This document shows positions 1 through 8,673 of a stretch of DNA of 64,000 nt, one piece after another. The notes under the pieces were generated by a model, which saw only the letters and a list, made by a program, of their open reading frames with translations, was not told the origin of the DNA and searched no databases. Both the position numbers and the translations under genes were made by a program. The stretch is from Ensifer adhaerens (GTDB taxonomy: Bacteria > Pseudomonadota > Alphaproteobacteria > Rhizobiales > Rhizobiaceae), in the NCBI RefSeq assembly GCF_000697965.2, contig NZ_CP015880.1, positions 2,294,001 through 2,358,000 on the forward strand, written 5' to 3'. Each line of letters opens with the position of its first letter. The first letter of the stretch is position 1.

Positions 1-210
1 CGCGCCGCCCCGGCCTCGGTGCTGGCGCCGCTGCAGTATCTCGAAATCGTTTCGGCCACGATCTTCGGCTGGCTCGTCTTCGGCGACCTGCCCGACGCGC
101 TGAAGTGGCTCGGCATCGCCATCATCATCGGCTCCGGCCTCTACATCATCTGGCGCGAGCGCCGCGTGCACAAGGACACGAGCGTCGCTCCGGTGTCGCC
201 AGCCATCTGA
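1..210 (+). CDS. EamA/DMT-family transporter, C-terminal fragment
   Basis: The reading frame is open from the first base of the window and ends at a stop at 208-210, so only the last 69 residues are present and the start lies upstream. The fragment holds two hydrophobic segments (around LEIVSATIFGWLVFGDL and LGIAIIIGSGLYIIW) and a charged tail, ending WRERR. The pattern of a helix containing ATIFGWLVFGD, a short link with a Leu-Gly start, and a final helix is typical of the last two helices of the drug/metabolite transporter superfamily with an EamA repeat. Substrate cannot be judged. It lies 47 bp upstream of the ThDP enzyme on the same strand, so the two may be co-transcribed. Confidence 0.75.
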   Translation, partial: RAAPASVLAPLQYLEIVSATIFGWLVFGDLPDALKWLGIAIIIGSGLYIIWRERRVHKDTSVAPVSPAI

Positions 211-257
211 CAACAAAGCCATCTGAAAACAAAAGAAAGACCATCGGGAGGAATATC

Positions 258-1904
258 ATGAAAACTGGAGGTCAGCTCATCGTTGACGCGCTCGTCGCCA
301 ACGGGGTGAAGCGCATCGCCTGCGTGCCGGGGGAAAGCTATCTCGCCGTGCTCGACGCGCTCTACGACACCGACATCGACGTGCTCGTCTGCCGCCAGGA
401 AGGCGGGGCCGCGATGATGGCGGATGCCTGGGGGCGGCTGACCGGCGAGCCCGGCATCTGCATGGTGACCCGCGGCCCTGGCGCGACCAACGCTTCCGCC
501 GGCCTCCATGTCGCCAAGCAGGATTCGATCCCGATGATCCTCTTCATCGGCCAAGTGCAGAGCGAAGCGCGCGAGCGCGAGGCCTTCCAGGAGATCGAAT
601 ACCGCCGCGCCTTCACCGAGGTCGCCAAATGGGTGGGCGAGATCGACGATCCCGCCCGCATTCCGGAATTCGTCACCCGCGCCTTCGCGGTCGCCACGTC
701 CGGCCGCCCCGGCCCTGTCGTGCTGACGCTCCCCGAGGACATGCTGACCCGCAGCGCCGAGGCGCCCGCCGCCAAACCCTACCAGCCGGTCGAGGGTCAT
801 CCAGGTCCGGCGCAGATGAAGCGGCTCGGCGAAATGCTGAGCAACGCCAAGCGCCCGATCGCCGTCCTCGGCGGCACTCGCTGGACAGCGGAAAGCGTTG
901 CTGAATTCCAGCGCTTCGCTGAACGCTGGAAGCTGCCGGTCGGCTGCTCCTTCCGTCGCCAGATGCTGTTTGATCACCTGCACCCGATGTACGCCGGCGA
1001 CGTCGGCATCGGCATCAACCCCGCTCTGGCAAAAGAGGTCAAGGAAGCGGATCTCATCCTGCTTATCGGCGGCCGCTTCTCGGAAATGCCCTCGTCCGGC
1101 TACACGCTGATGGACAGCCCCTACCCGCACCAGACGCTGGTGCATGTGCATCCTGACAGTTCCGAACTCGGCCGTGTTTACAGGCCGGAGCTGGCGATTG
1201 CCGCCAGCCCGCGCGACTTCGTCGCCGCGCTCGAAAGCCTTGCACCGCCGAGCGAACCGAGCTGGTCCGCACGCACCGAGACCATGCACGCCGCCTATCT
1301 CAAGTGGTCGACCCCGCCGGAAACCGGCCCGGGCGCGGTGCAGATGGGCCCGATCATGAACTGGATCGAGGCGAACGTGCCGGAGGATACGATCTTCACC
1401 AACGGCGCCGGCAACTACGCCACCTGGGTGCATCGCTTCCACCGCTTCCGCCGCTACGCCACCCAGGCAGCCCCGGCTTCGGGCTCAATGGGTTACGGCC
1501 TGCCGGCGGCGGTCGCCGCCAAGCAGCTGCATCCGGATCGCGAAGTCATCTGCTTTGCCGGGGATGGCTGCTTCCTGATGCACGGCCAGGAATTCGCAAC
1601 CGCCGTGCGCTACCGCCTGCCGATCATCACCGTCGTCGTCAACAACGGTATCTACGGCACGATCCGCATGCACCAGGAGCGCGACTATCCCGGCCGCGTC
1701 AGCGCCACCGATCTCACCAACCCGGATTTCGCAGCCCTTGCCCGCGCCTATGGCGGCCACGGCGAGACGGTCGAGAAGACGGAAGAGTTTGCCGACGCCT
1801 TCCTCAGGGCGCGCGCCAGCGGCAAGCCGGCGATCATCGAGATCAAGCTCGATCCCGAAGCGATCACCCCGACGCGCACGCTAAGCGAGATCAGGGCGGG
1901 CTGA
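258..1904 (+). CDS. Thiamine-diphosphate-dependent enzyme, acetolactate-synthase-like
   Basis: This 548-residue protein has the three-domain plan of the acetolactate synthase/benzoylformate decarboxylase family. The N-terminal PYR domain carries the catalytic glutamate in RQEGGAAMMADAWGR (about residue 50). A central domain (about 190-320) follows. The C-terminal PP domain holds the ThDP-Mg motif, beginning GDGCFLMHG and ending with NNGIYG. The ATG at 258 is preceded by GGGAGG and is preferred over an upstream in-frame start at 105, which would overlap the transporter gene. No small regulatory subunit is adjacent, so a role in branched-chain amino acid synthesis is unlikely. Related enzymes act on 2-oxo acids (carboligation or decarboxylation), and the true substrate is unknown. 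It is probably co-transcribed with the upstream EamA gene and followed by a hairpin at 1927. Confidence 0.85.
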   Translation: MKTGGQLIVDALVANGVKRIACVPGESYLAVLDALYDTDIDVLVCRQEGGAAMMADAWGRLTGEPGICMVTRGPGATNASAGLHVAKQDSIPMILFIGQVQSEAREREAFQEIEYRRAFTEVAKWVGEIDDPARIPEFVTRAFAVATSGRPGPVVLTLPEDMLTRSAEAPAAKPYQPVEGHPGPAQMKRLGEMLSNAKRPIAVLGGTRWTAESVAEFQRFAERWKLPVGCSFRRQMLFDHLHPMYAGDVGIGINPALAKEVKEADLILLIGGRFSEMPSSGYTLMDSPYPHQTLVHVHPDSSELGRVYRPELAIAASPRDFVAALESLAPPSEPSWSARTETMHAAYLKWSTPPETGPGAVQMGPIMNWIEANVPEDTIFTNGAGNYATWVHRFHRFRRYATQAAPASGSMGYGLPAAVAAKQLHPDREVICFAGDGCFLMHGQEFATAVRYRLPIITVVVNNGIYGTIRMHQERDYPGRVSATDLTNPDFAALARAYGGHGETVEKTEEFADAFLRARASGKPAIIEIKLDPEAITPTRTLSEIRAG

Positions 1905-1926
1905 GCAAGTCTTGTTCGTGAAGGGT

Positions 1927-1956
1927 CCAATCACGGCGCAGACGCGCCGTGATTGG
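1927..1956 (+). terminator. Hairpin after the ThDP enzyme gene
   Basis: A perfect 13-bp stem (CCAATCACGGCGC / GCGCCGTGATTGG) with a 4-nt loop AGAC starts 22 bp after the stop codon. Only a short ATTT follows, so it is a weak intrinsic terminator or a 3'-end stabilising stem. Confidence 0.6.
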
Positions 1957-1960
1957 ATTT

Positions 1961-2138
1961 CTGTGACAAGCACAGGAATGAGGGCGATGGAGCATTTGCG
2001 ATAGGGCCCTTCTACCCACGCGCCCGCGCTTCTGTGCCTGCGAGCGCGCGGGCGAAGCGACGCTTCTCAGGGCGTCGTGCGCCAATTGAACGCCGATCGG
2101 CCACCATTATACCTCCCTCATTCCTGCGTTTGTCACAG
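1961..2138. repeat. Inverted-repeat-bounded intergenic element
   Basis: Two 24-nt arms at 1961-1984 and 2115-2138 are inverted copies matching at 22 of 24 positions (left arm begins CTGTGACAAG, right arm ends TTTGTCACAG). The interior holds a second, GC-rich inverted repeat (near 2021-2053). There is no convincing coding potential. It fills most of the 309-bp gap between the ThDP gene and the cupin gene. The structure fits a non-autonomous rhizobial intergenic repeat or a MITE-like element. No transposase is present. Confidence 0.55.
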
Positions 2139-2213
2139 GAGTCCAGCAGCGCCGCCTCGGCGGCGCGGGGAACGATCACGCCCGCTAACTGCCTGCGAGA
2201 TACGTCCAGCCGC

Positions 2214-2564
2214 TTACTCCAGCCATTCCGTCGAAAACGCACCGGCCTCATGCAGATCGGTCGTCTCCAGGCGCCCCGGCCCGAGGTTCTCGAACTTGTG
2301 CGGCACATTGGCCGGCGCCACGACGATCTGACCGGCCTCGGCATCGATGATGCGGTCGCCGACGGTGAAGCGGGCGCGGCCGACGCGGACGATGAAGGTT
2401 TCCGGATAGGGATGGCGGTGCAATTTCGGCCCGTACCCGATCTCGTCGGTGGAAACGAAGATCACCGAAAGGCCTGCGCCATAGGCGCCGCCCTCGAATT
2501 CGCCCTTCCAGGCGTCGGGCTCATCCGCCCATTGCTCCCGCGAAATGAGATACGCTTCGGCCAT
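2214..2564 (-). CDS. Small cupin-domain protein
   Basis: The protein has 116 residues and a single cupin barrel. Motif 1 is seen as KLHRHPYPETFIVRVGRARF (metal ligands H-x-H and E, about residues 49-57) and motif 2 as GQIVVAPANVPHKFENLG (third His about residue 87). A good Shine-Dalgarno (GGAGG, 6 nt before the ATG) supports this start. Single-domain cupins bind a divalent metal and serve as small-molecule sensors, isomerases or dioxygenases; nothing here identifies the substrate. It lies 63 bp upstream (in minus-strand terms, downstream) of the rhodanese-like gene. Confidence 0.8.
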   Translation of the reverse strand: MAEAYLISREQWADEPDAWKGEFEGGAYGAGLSVIFVSTDEIGYGPKLHRHPYPETFIVRVGRARFTVGDRIIDAEAGQIVVAPANVPHKFENLGPGRLETTDLHEAGAFSTEWLE

Positions 2565-2627
2565 GCCGATCCTCCACTGTCAGATGGAACGATGCGGCCG
2601 AGCGCGAGAGTTTGGATTTTGCGTGGC

Positions 2628-2966
2628 TCAGCCGCGGATATGCTGGGTCTGCTGGTAGACGGCCGTCGAGCGCGCGCCGGAACGGCAATAGCCGAGCATC
2701 GGCCGCTGGAACTCGTCGAGCGCGTCGACCATGCTCTTCACGGCATCGGCGGTCACGCCCATCGGGCCGACGGGAATGTGCTTGGTTTCGATGCCGAGTT
2801 CTTCGGCACGGGCGGCGATGGAATCAAAGGTCGGCTGGTCCGGCGCCTCGAAGTCCGGGCGGTGGCAGACGATGGACTTGAAGCCGAGCGCCTTGATCTG
2901 GTCGAGGTCCTCGACCGCGATCTGGCCGGTAACCGAGTATTCGTCGTTGATCTGGCGGATGTCCAT
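2628..2966 (-). CDS. DUF442/TIGR01244-type rhodanese-like phosphatase or sulfurtransferase
   Basis: This 112-residue protein starts MDIRQINDEYSVTGQI and ends with the loop GYCRSGARS, the cysteine-centred active-site loop of the DUF442 family (stand-alone version of the N-terminal domain of Blh, the beta-lactamase-hydrolase-like protein). The loop C-R-S-G-A-R-S is close to the rhodanese loop C-R-S-G-x-R-S, so a persulfide-carrying role is plausible, although the fold is also related to dual-specificity phosphatases. The preceding HRPD motif (about residue 35) is also typical. The long open frame upstream of the ATG at 2966 is a shadow of the neighbouring gene. Blh-type proteins have been linked to sulfide and biofilm regulation in rhizobia, but no partner such as BigR is visible here. 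Confidence 0.8.
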   Translation of the reverse strand: MDIRQINDEYSVTGQIAVEDLDQIKALGFKSIVCHRPDFEAPDQPTFDSIAARAEELGIETKHIPVGPMGVTADAVKSMVDALDEFQRPMLGYCRSGARSTAVYQQTQHIRG

Positions 2967-3058
2967 GGTCGTCTTCCTTGAGGCAAATTTCCCGGCCTCT
3001 GATGTAGGCGCAGCCTTATCTCCCGTCAATTCAAAAGCCGCATCGTCAAGGCGCAGGA

Positions 3059-3904
3059 TCAGACGACCGAAAAGGCGATGGCGTAGCTGCGCGCCTCGCC
3101 CGGCTGAAGCGGTGTCAGTTCCCCGGCCGCGGCCAACTCCGGCCGTTTGGCGATCCGGTGCGATACCGGCTCGATGCTGATCACGTTGGCCTCGCCGCGC
3201 TGGCAGCGCCACATCTGCAGGAAGGGCAAAGTATCGGCCCGGAACCGCACTTTCAGATTTCGGCCGCCGAGCCCCGCGAGATCCGCAAGCGTGACCTCCG
3301 ACCAGCCATCGGAACCGACGGCCGCCGGCAGGCAGAAATGTGCGCTCTCGCCGGTGCCGAAGCACCAGGCGCTCTCCCCGCCTGCAAGCGAAGCGCTGAC
3401 GATGCGGGTCTCGTCCCCGAGCAACCGGCCGCCAATGTTGAGGTGATACATCATGACAGGCGGAAAGGCGGTGACGCCGGAATTGACGACGCGATCTTCG
3501 AGCACCACTTCGTGCCGCGCGGCATCGATTCGCCAGCGCCGCTCGACCCGGGCCCGCCCGCCATCGGCGAGCGCCACCTCGATCGTCGCCGTGCACTCGG
3601 CCCCGTCGCTCGCCATCTCCATGTGGCTGACGGCTGTTCCGGCCAGTGACCCGTGCAGCGGATAGCGTGCGCCTTCCGCGCCACCTTCGATCGCCTCGGG
3701 ATGGCGGATATGGTCTGGACCGCAGGTAAAGAGAAAACCGGCCAGCGCCCGGTCGATCCTCGGGTCCCCATCCGACGGGATCGCAGCACCCGGCGACAGG
3801 TCGACGCCGTCGACGACGAAGGCGGCGATATCGAGCGCCGAGAGCCGGTCGAACAGCACATGATTCTCTTGAAAATCCTGTGGTTCTTCGAGCGTCTTCA
3901 GCAT
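3059..3904 (-). CDS. Aldose 1-epimerase-like / DUF4432 protein
   Basis: The protein has 281 residues with the beta-rich galactose-mutarotase-like pattern. A histidine in YPLHGSLAG (about residue 83), the segment MMYHLNIGG (about 153) and the late acidic SIEPVSH match the DUF4432 branch of the mutarotase superfamily. Such proteins bind free sugars or sugar acids; enzymatic activity for this branch is mostly unproven. It is encoded upstream of the DUF442 gene on the same strand with a 92-bp gap, so co-transcription is possible but not obvious. Confidence 0.75.
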   Translation of the reverse strand: MLKTLEEPQDFQENHVLFDRLSALDIAAFVVDGVDLSPGAAIPSDGDPRIDRALAGFLFTCGPDHIRHPEAIEGGAEGARYPLHGSLAGTAVSHMEMASDGAECTATIEVALADGGRARVERRWRIDAARHEVVLEDRVVNSGVTAFPPVMMYHLNIGGRLLGDETRIVSASLAGGESAWCFGTGESAHFCLPAAVGSDGWSEVTLADLAGLGGRNLKVRFRADTLPFLQMWRCQRGEANVISIEPVSHRIAKRPELAAAGELTPLQPGEARSYAIAFSVV

Positions 3905-4068
3905 GTTCTCTTCCTCAAATCGGCCGCAGAATCACTGCAATCACAAAGAGATGATAGCTGAGGAGAGACGCATTTCACCGGTTGAAGCCCGGGATTGCGC
4001 CGCCTAGATAGAATTTAACTGCTTGTTCATGATGAATTCATTTTTTTCACATTAACGTCGAAATCGAA

Positions 4069-5523
4069 ATGTATCGCGCCACATTCACCACAATGAAAAC
4101 AGGTTCTCTCGTGACGTCAGCGACCCGCACAGGCCTCTCGCTCCTCGCCGCAGTCGGCTTTCTTGCCGTGGATCTGACGGCCGCCTTCGCGCAGGACTAT
4201 CGCGGCTACAATCGCTATGGCGACGATGTCATGCTGGTCACGCCCGACGGTGAAATCCTCGATTATGTACCCCGCTCCGACGAAGTGCAGACCATGCGCG
4301 ACAGCCGCGGCCGCACGCTTCTGATCGACAGCTGGGGTAATGTGGTCGCAACCGTGGTGCCCAATAATCGCGGCCGCCAACGCGACTACGGCGGCAACCG
4401 TCAGGGCGATTACGGCGGCTATCGCCGTCAGGGTGACGTGGATATCTATTCCAACCGACGCTACCGGGAAACCGAGCGCGGCTACGGCTATTCCGAGCCC
4501 GGCGACGTCACCGGCTCCGTTCCCGACTACCGCGACGTCGTTCCGCCGTCGACCGACGGCAACGAACTGCCAAACAGCCTACCCGGCCTGATCGACGGCA
4601 CCCAGGAGGCTTCCGTCGATCCGAACGACGGCAACCCAATGCGCCAATCGATGCCGCCCGCGATCTCGGTCAAGTCGAAGTCGCGCGCCGAGATCACAGC
4701 ACTTCAGGTCTTCCTCGACCGCGAAGGTTTTTCGCCGGGCGTGATCGACGGCAAGATGGGCTCGAACGTCACCAAGGCGATCGAAGCCTTTCAGCAGTCG
4801 ACCGGCGAAACGCTCGATCCCAACAACACCGACGACATTCTCGAGCGGCTGCGGATGAACGGCGGCATGCCGATCACCAGCTACACGATCACGGCCGCCG
4901 ACGCCGCCGGCCCCTATGTCGCGTCGATCCCCGAGGATTACGCGCACAAAGCGATGCTGCCGCACATGTCCTTCACCTCGACGACGGAAATGCTCGGCGA
5001 GAAGTTCCACATGGACGAGGCCTATTTGCGCGAGTTGAACCCGGGCGTCGATTTCACCATTCCAGGCACGATCATCAAGGTGATCAACCCCGGCGCCAAC
5101 AAGACCGGCAAGGTCGCCCGCATCCTCGCCGACAAGGCGCGCAAGCAGGTGCTCGCCTATGACGACGCCGGCAAGCTGATTGCCGCCTATCCGGCAACGA
5201 TCGGCTCGTCCGATACGCCGTCTCCGTCAGGCACGGTCAATGTCGAGCGCATCGCGCTCAATCCGGGCTACACATACAATCCGAAGATCAACTTCAAGCA
5301 GGGCAACAACGACAAGATTCTGACCCTGCAGCCGGGCCCGAACGGTCCCGTCGGCACGGTCTGGATCGCGCTCTCGAAGCCCACCTACGGCATTCACGGC
5401 ACGCCGGAACCCTCGAAGATCGGCAAGACCCAGAGCCATGGCTGCGTGCGCCTGACCAACTGGGACGCGACCGAGCTTGCCAAGATGGTGAGCACGGGCG
5501 TCACGGTCGAGTTCGTCGACTGA
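4069..5523 (+). CDS. L,D-transpeptidase with peptidoglycan-binding domain
   Basis: This 484-residue secreted or periplasmic protein has an N-terminal signal-like segment (hydrophobic stretch about residues 23-41, ending AFAQ). A Tyr/Gly/Arg-rich low-complexity stretch follows (about 100-150, with YGGNRQGDYGGYRRQGD). Next come a peptidoglycan-binding module (about 203-250, starting SRAEITALQVFLDREGFSPG), a LysM-like segment (about 300-345) and the C-terminal YkuD catalytic domain. The catalytic signature is complete: HGTPEP, then about 14 residues later SHGCVRLTN, giving His, Ser and the nucleophilic Cys. The family forms 3-3 cross-links or attaches proteins to peptidoglycan. The start has no strong Shine-Dalgarno and the ATG at 4093 is an alternative. 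An intrinsic terminator lies at 5724. Confidence 0.9.
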   Translation: MYRATFTTMKTGSLVTSATRTGLSLLAAVGFLAVDLTAAFAQDYRGYNRYGDDVMLVTPDGEILDYVPRSDEVQTMRDSRGRTLLIDSWGNVVATVVPNNRGRQRDYGGNRQGDYGGYRRQGDVDIYSNRRYRETERGYGYSEPGDVTGSVPDYRDVVPPSTDGNELPNSLPGLIDGTQEASVDPNDGNPMRQSMPPAISVKSKSRAEITALQVFLDREGFSPGVIDGKMGSNVTKAIEAFQQSTGETLDPNNTDDILERLRMNGGMPITSYTITAADAAGPYVASIPEDYAHKAMLPHMSFTSTTEMLGEKFHMDEAYLRELNPGVDFTIPGTIIKVINPGANKTGKVARILADKARKQVLAYDDAGKLIAAYPATIGSSDTPSPSGTVNVERIALNPGYTYNPKINFKQGNNDKILTLQPGPNGPVGTVWIALSKPTYGIHGTPEPSKIGKTQSHGCVRLTNWDATELAKMVSTGVTVEFVD

Positions 5524-5723
5524 GCGAAGCCGGCCGCCCGTTAACCGAACCGTTGTTTTTTTGGCATTTTTCTTGAGGCTTCCCCCAATTGGGTGAGTGA
5601 CTTCGCGCCTGCAGCATAGATGATGGAGTTGCCTGGCCGACCATCCACGACGAGGCACTCTTTTTTAAATTTCTTTGCGCCGACCCGTCGGCTAAATCGT
5701 TTCAGACCTATCCATTTACGAAG

Positions 5724-5759
5724 ACCGCAGCTGCCGACGACCCAGCTGCGGTTTTTTTT
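5724..5759 (+). terminator. Strong intrinsic terminator
   Basis: A perfect 10-bp stem (ACCGCAGCTG / CAGCTGCGGT), a 9-nt loop and a run of eight T form a classical rho-independent terminator, about 200 bp after the L,D-transpeptidase stop. In the rest of the 386-bp interval 5524-5909 I see no gene; it presumably also holds the promoter of the FAD oxidase. Confidence 0.9.
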
Positions 5760-5909
5760 CGAGCGCCGGGTGCAAAAGCCCTCCCGCCGCTCTCCCCGTC
5801 CATCATGACTTCATGAAACATTGTCATGAGAATTTTTCCGGCAATCGGCTATCACCGGATATCTCAACGACAATGGCCGACCTGCGGCCGCACTTGAAGG
5901 ATGGCCTGA

Positions 5910-7199
5910 ATGGCGACGGAGCGCACCCTGCCCAACCTCTGGCATGCGACGGCACCGGCCGCCCCTGAGACCAGGCCGCTCAGCCAGGACCTGACGACCG
6001 ATGTGGCGATCATAGGCGGCGGCTTTACCGGCCTCTCGGCAGCGCTGCACCTGGCCGAAAAAGGCGTGAAGGCAACGGTCATCGAAGCCAAGATGATCGG
6101 CTTTGGCGGCTCCGGCCGCAATGTCGGCCTCGTCAATGCCGGCATGTGGGTGAAGCCCGACGACCTGATCTCGACGCTCGGCCCCGAGGCCGGCAACCGG
6201 CTGCTGACCGAACTCGGCGACGGCCCTTCGATGGTCTATGCGCTCGTGGAAAAACACGGGATGCCTTGCGAGGCGGTGCGCAACGGTACGCTGCACATGG
6301 CCGTCGGCAGCGAGGGCGTCACCGAGATCAAGGACCGCGAAGCGCAGTGGCAGAAGCGCGGCGCGCCGGTCGAGGCGCTTTCGGCCGAGCGGGCGCACGC
6401 GCTCACCGGCGCTGAAGGTTTTTCCGGCGCCCTGCTCGACCGCCGCGCCGGCACCATCCAGCCGCTCGCCTATGCCCGCGGGCTCGCCCGCGCTGCCCTT
6501 GCCGCCGGTGCCGAGATCTACACCGACACGCCGCTGACCGGTGCGGAGCACCAGGGCGACAGCTGGGTACTGAAGGCCGGCAACAACACGGTCCGCGCGA
6601 AACAGGTGATCCTCGCCACCAATGCCTATGGCGGCCTCTTCGCCGAGAGCCCCTGGCAGGCCCATACGCAGGAACTGACGATCCTGCCCTATTTCCAGTT
6701 CGCCACCAATCCGCTGCCGGACGCCGTCGCCAAGCGCATCCTGCCGGAGCGCCAGGGCACTTGGGACACCGGCCTCGTCATGACCTCCTTCCGCATGGAC
6801 CAGCAGAACCGGCTGATCTTCGGCTCGATCGGCCGGCTCGACGCGATCGCTGAAGGCACGCACCGCGCCTTTGCCGCCCGCTCGCTGCGCAAGCTCTTCC
6901 CCTTCATCGGCAATTTCCGGTTTGAGTACTGGTGGGACGGCCGCATCGGCATGACCACCAACAACCTGCCGGCCATGCACACGCTCGCCCCCAACGTCGT
7001 TTCCGTCAGCGGCTACAACGGCCGCGGCATCGCGCCGGGCACCGTCTTCGGCCGCGCACTCGCCAGCCACGTCACCGGCGAAACCTCGGCGATCCCGCTC
7101 GCCGAAACGCCCGTGACCCCGGACACCTGGCGCGGCGTGAAGTCCGCCTTCTACCACGCAGGCGCCCAGGCCAAGCACTTCATCGACCGTCGGTTCTGA
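5910..7199 (+). CDS. FAD-dependent amine oxidase, PuuB (gamma-glutamylputrescine oxidoreductase)-like
   Basis: The protein has 429 residues of the DAO (D-amino-acid oxidase-like) family. An N-terminal Rossmann FAD motif is at about residues 31-50 (VAIIGGGFTGLSAALHL). The family-typical GFGGSGRNVGLVNAG follows, and a C-terminal NGRGIAPGTVFGRALA segment closes the FAD site. The best-known relatives are PuuB-like enzymes that oxidise N-gamma-glutamyl-putrescine and related secondary amines. It stands alone here, with a hypothetical gene next on the same strand. The glutamine-synthetase-like ligase at 15.7 kb could supply gamma-glutamyl substrates, but the distance and opposite strand make that only a guess. 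Confidence 0.8.
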   Translation: MATERTLPNLWHATAPAAPETRPLSQDLTTDVAIIGGGFTGLSAALHLAEKGVKATVIEAKMIGFGGSGRNVGLVNAGMWVKPDDLISTLGPEAGNRLLTELGDGPSMVYALVEKHGMPCEAVRNGTLHMAVGSEGVTEIKDREAQWQKRGAPVEALSAERAHALTGAEGFSGALLDRRAGTIQPLAYARGLARAALAAGAEIYTDTPLTGAEHQGDSWVLKAGNNTVRAKQVILATNAYGGLFAESPWQAHTQELTILPYFQFATNPLPDAVAKRILPERQGTWDTGLVMTSFRMDQQNRLIFGSIGRLDAIAEGTHRAFAARSLRKLFPFIGNFRFEYWWDGRIGMTTNNLPAMHTLAPNVVSVSGYNGRGIAPGTVFGRALASHVTGETSAIPLAETPVTPDTWRGVKSAFYHAGAQAKHFIDRRF

Positions 7200-7461
7200 G
7201 GTAGCGCACGGTGCGGACCGTTCATTTCGGTTCGCGACCATGCCATGCGGTTTCGCCACGGGGTGAAATGCGCGCCAGCCGGATTGCGCCGGCCCATGCT
7301 GACCTATCTTGAATATTGAAACCCTGAGGTGTAGCGACCGCCGCGGGTACCCCTCCAAACCTGCTGCCGGGTTGAAGGGCCGCGGAACTTTACTCGACGA
7401 CCATGTTCATCAACGTCGAAGCGTAATCGGCAGACTTCGACCAGGAGCATCGGATCGTCTC

Positions 7462-7827
7462 ATGCTGCACCCGCAGGTCAGGTTCTCGCCGTCCAATATC
7501 GCCGCCCTGAAGAAGTCCCTCCGGGATCGTTACCCGCACATCAAGTCATCCCACCTGGACGAGGCAATCGCCGCGTCGTTCGGCTTCAAATCCCATGCGG
7601 CATTGCGCCCGGCGCTGCTTCAGGTCGTCAACCACGCCCGGCTGATCGTCATCACCGATCATATGTTGCTTCTGCTTCGGCTGGAGGAACTGGGATACCG
7701 AGATATCGACGCCGGAGACTTGCGCCACCTGATGTGGGACATAAAATTCCCCGACCACTGGTACGATCAACACCTTGAAAAGGCCGTGACGAAACGCAGA
7801 CGGCCGACAGCGGCCAATTCGCAATAG
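7462..7827 (+). CDS. Hypothetical protein
   Basis: The function is not recognised. From the ATG at 7462 the protein has 121 residues, mainly helical. An N-terminal region reads SPSNIAALKKSLRDRYP followed by KSSHLDEAIAASFGFKSHAALR. This short helix-Gly-Phe-x-Ser/Thr-x-x-Ala-Leu pattern resembles a small domain seen in other rhizobial hypothetical proteins that pairs with glyoxalase-superfamily-related proteins. The C-terminus is Arg/Lys-rich. A TTG start at 7309 would give 172 residues, but the extra N-terminal sequence looks non-coding. There is no clear ribosome-binding site. Confidence 0.55.
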   Translation: MLHPQVRFSPSNIAALKKSLRDRYPHIKSSHLDEAIAASFGFKSHAALRPALLQVVNHARLIVITDHMLLLLRLEELGYRDIDAGDLRHLMWDIKFPDHWYDQHLEKAVTKRRRPTAANSQ

Positions 7828-7983
7828 CGCAGCAGCGACCATCGGTGGCCCGTGCACGGTAGAGACCGTCGATGGCAAAGCCCAAAAACCGCTTGCGATT
7901 TGAAATCAGTCGGCTTAGCGTTGACCGATTGCACGTCGCAAGCAGACCCGTGCGAACGGGCCATTCGAGACAAGGAACTGGCC

Positions 7984-8514
7984 ATGGCTAAGCTCGTGTT
8001 CGGAATGAACCAGTCGCTGGACGGCTACGTCGACCACATGGAGTTTGCGCCAAGTCCCACGCTCTTCCGCCATTTCATCAAGGAGGCCGAACAGCAGACG
8101 GGCAGCCTGTACGGCCGTCGGATCTATGAGATCATGCGCTACTGGGACGACGAGCATCCGGAATGGGATGCGGACAGACAGGCCTTCGCAGCCGCGTGGC
8201 GAAAGCAGCCGAAATGGGTCGTCTCGCGCTCCTCGGCGTCCGTCGGCCCCAATGCCCGGCTCGTCGACGGTGATCTTGCGGGCGCCGTGCGCAAGCTGAA
8301 GGCCGAGCACGACGGCGAGATCGAGGTGGCGGGCCCCGTCCTCGCGCACAGCCTCACCGAACTGGGCTTGATCGACGAGTACCGGATCTACCTGCACCCG
8401 GTCGTCCTTGGTCACGGCAACCCCTATTTCGCCGGCCCCCGCCCGCGGCTCCGCCTGATCGCTCATGATCGGATCGGCGAGGACGTGGTGCGGCTGGTCT
8501 ACGTTCCCGCTTAG
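7984..8514 (+). CDS. Dihydrofolate reductase-like / RibD C-terminal domain protein
   Basis: This 176-residue protein is a stand-alone RibD-C (DHFR-like fold) domain. It begins KLVFGMNQSLDGYVD, the family's first strand and substrate loop. It carries GSLYGRRIYEIMRYW (about residues 40-54), the NADPH-binding VAGPVLAHSLTELGLIDEY (about 115-134) and the closing LHPVVLGHGNPYF. These proteins are NADPH-dependent reductases of pteridine- or pyrimidine-like or unknown compounds and are often named dihydrofolate reductase family. The start at 7984 follows AAGGA with suitable spacing; an open frame further upstream is not supported. Confidence 0.85.
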   Translation: MAKLVFGMNQSLDGYVDHMEFAPSPTLFRHFIKEAEQQTGSLYGRRIYEIMRYWDDEHPEWDADRQAFAAAWRKQPKWVVSRSSASVGPNARLVDGDLAGAVRKLKAEHDGEIEVAGPVLAHSLTELGLIDEYRIYLHPVVLGHGNPYFAGPRPRLRLIAHDRIGEDVVRLVYVPA

Positions 8515-8673
8515 TCGCCGGACTTGCCGGTCCCGTCAGCGCGCGGCTCTGTGCTTCGCGCTAACGGCGTGAAATCCGCATTCGACCCGGTTCGTTTTTC
8601 AGCTGCGACCTTGGCTTTCAAGCCAGGTGAGCGCGCCGCGAACTGCGGCGGCAAGCTGGTGCTGCCTTTGCCC

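Noticed and set aside
141..1442. Minus-strand open frame of 433 codons
   Set aside because: It is a shadow of the ThDP enzyme gene.
4032..4041. ATGAATTCAT palindrome followed by a T run upstream of the L,D-transpeptidase
   Set aside because: The stem is too short and has no loop, so it is not a credible terminator or operator.
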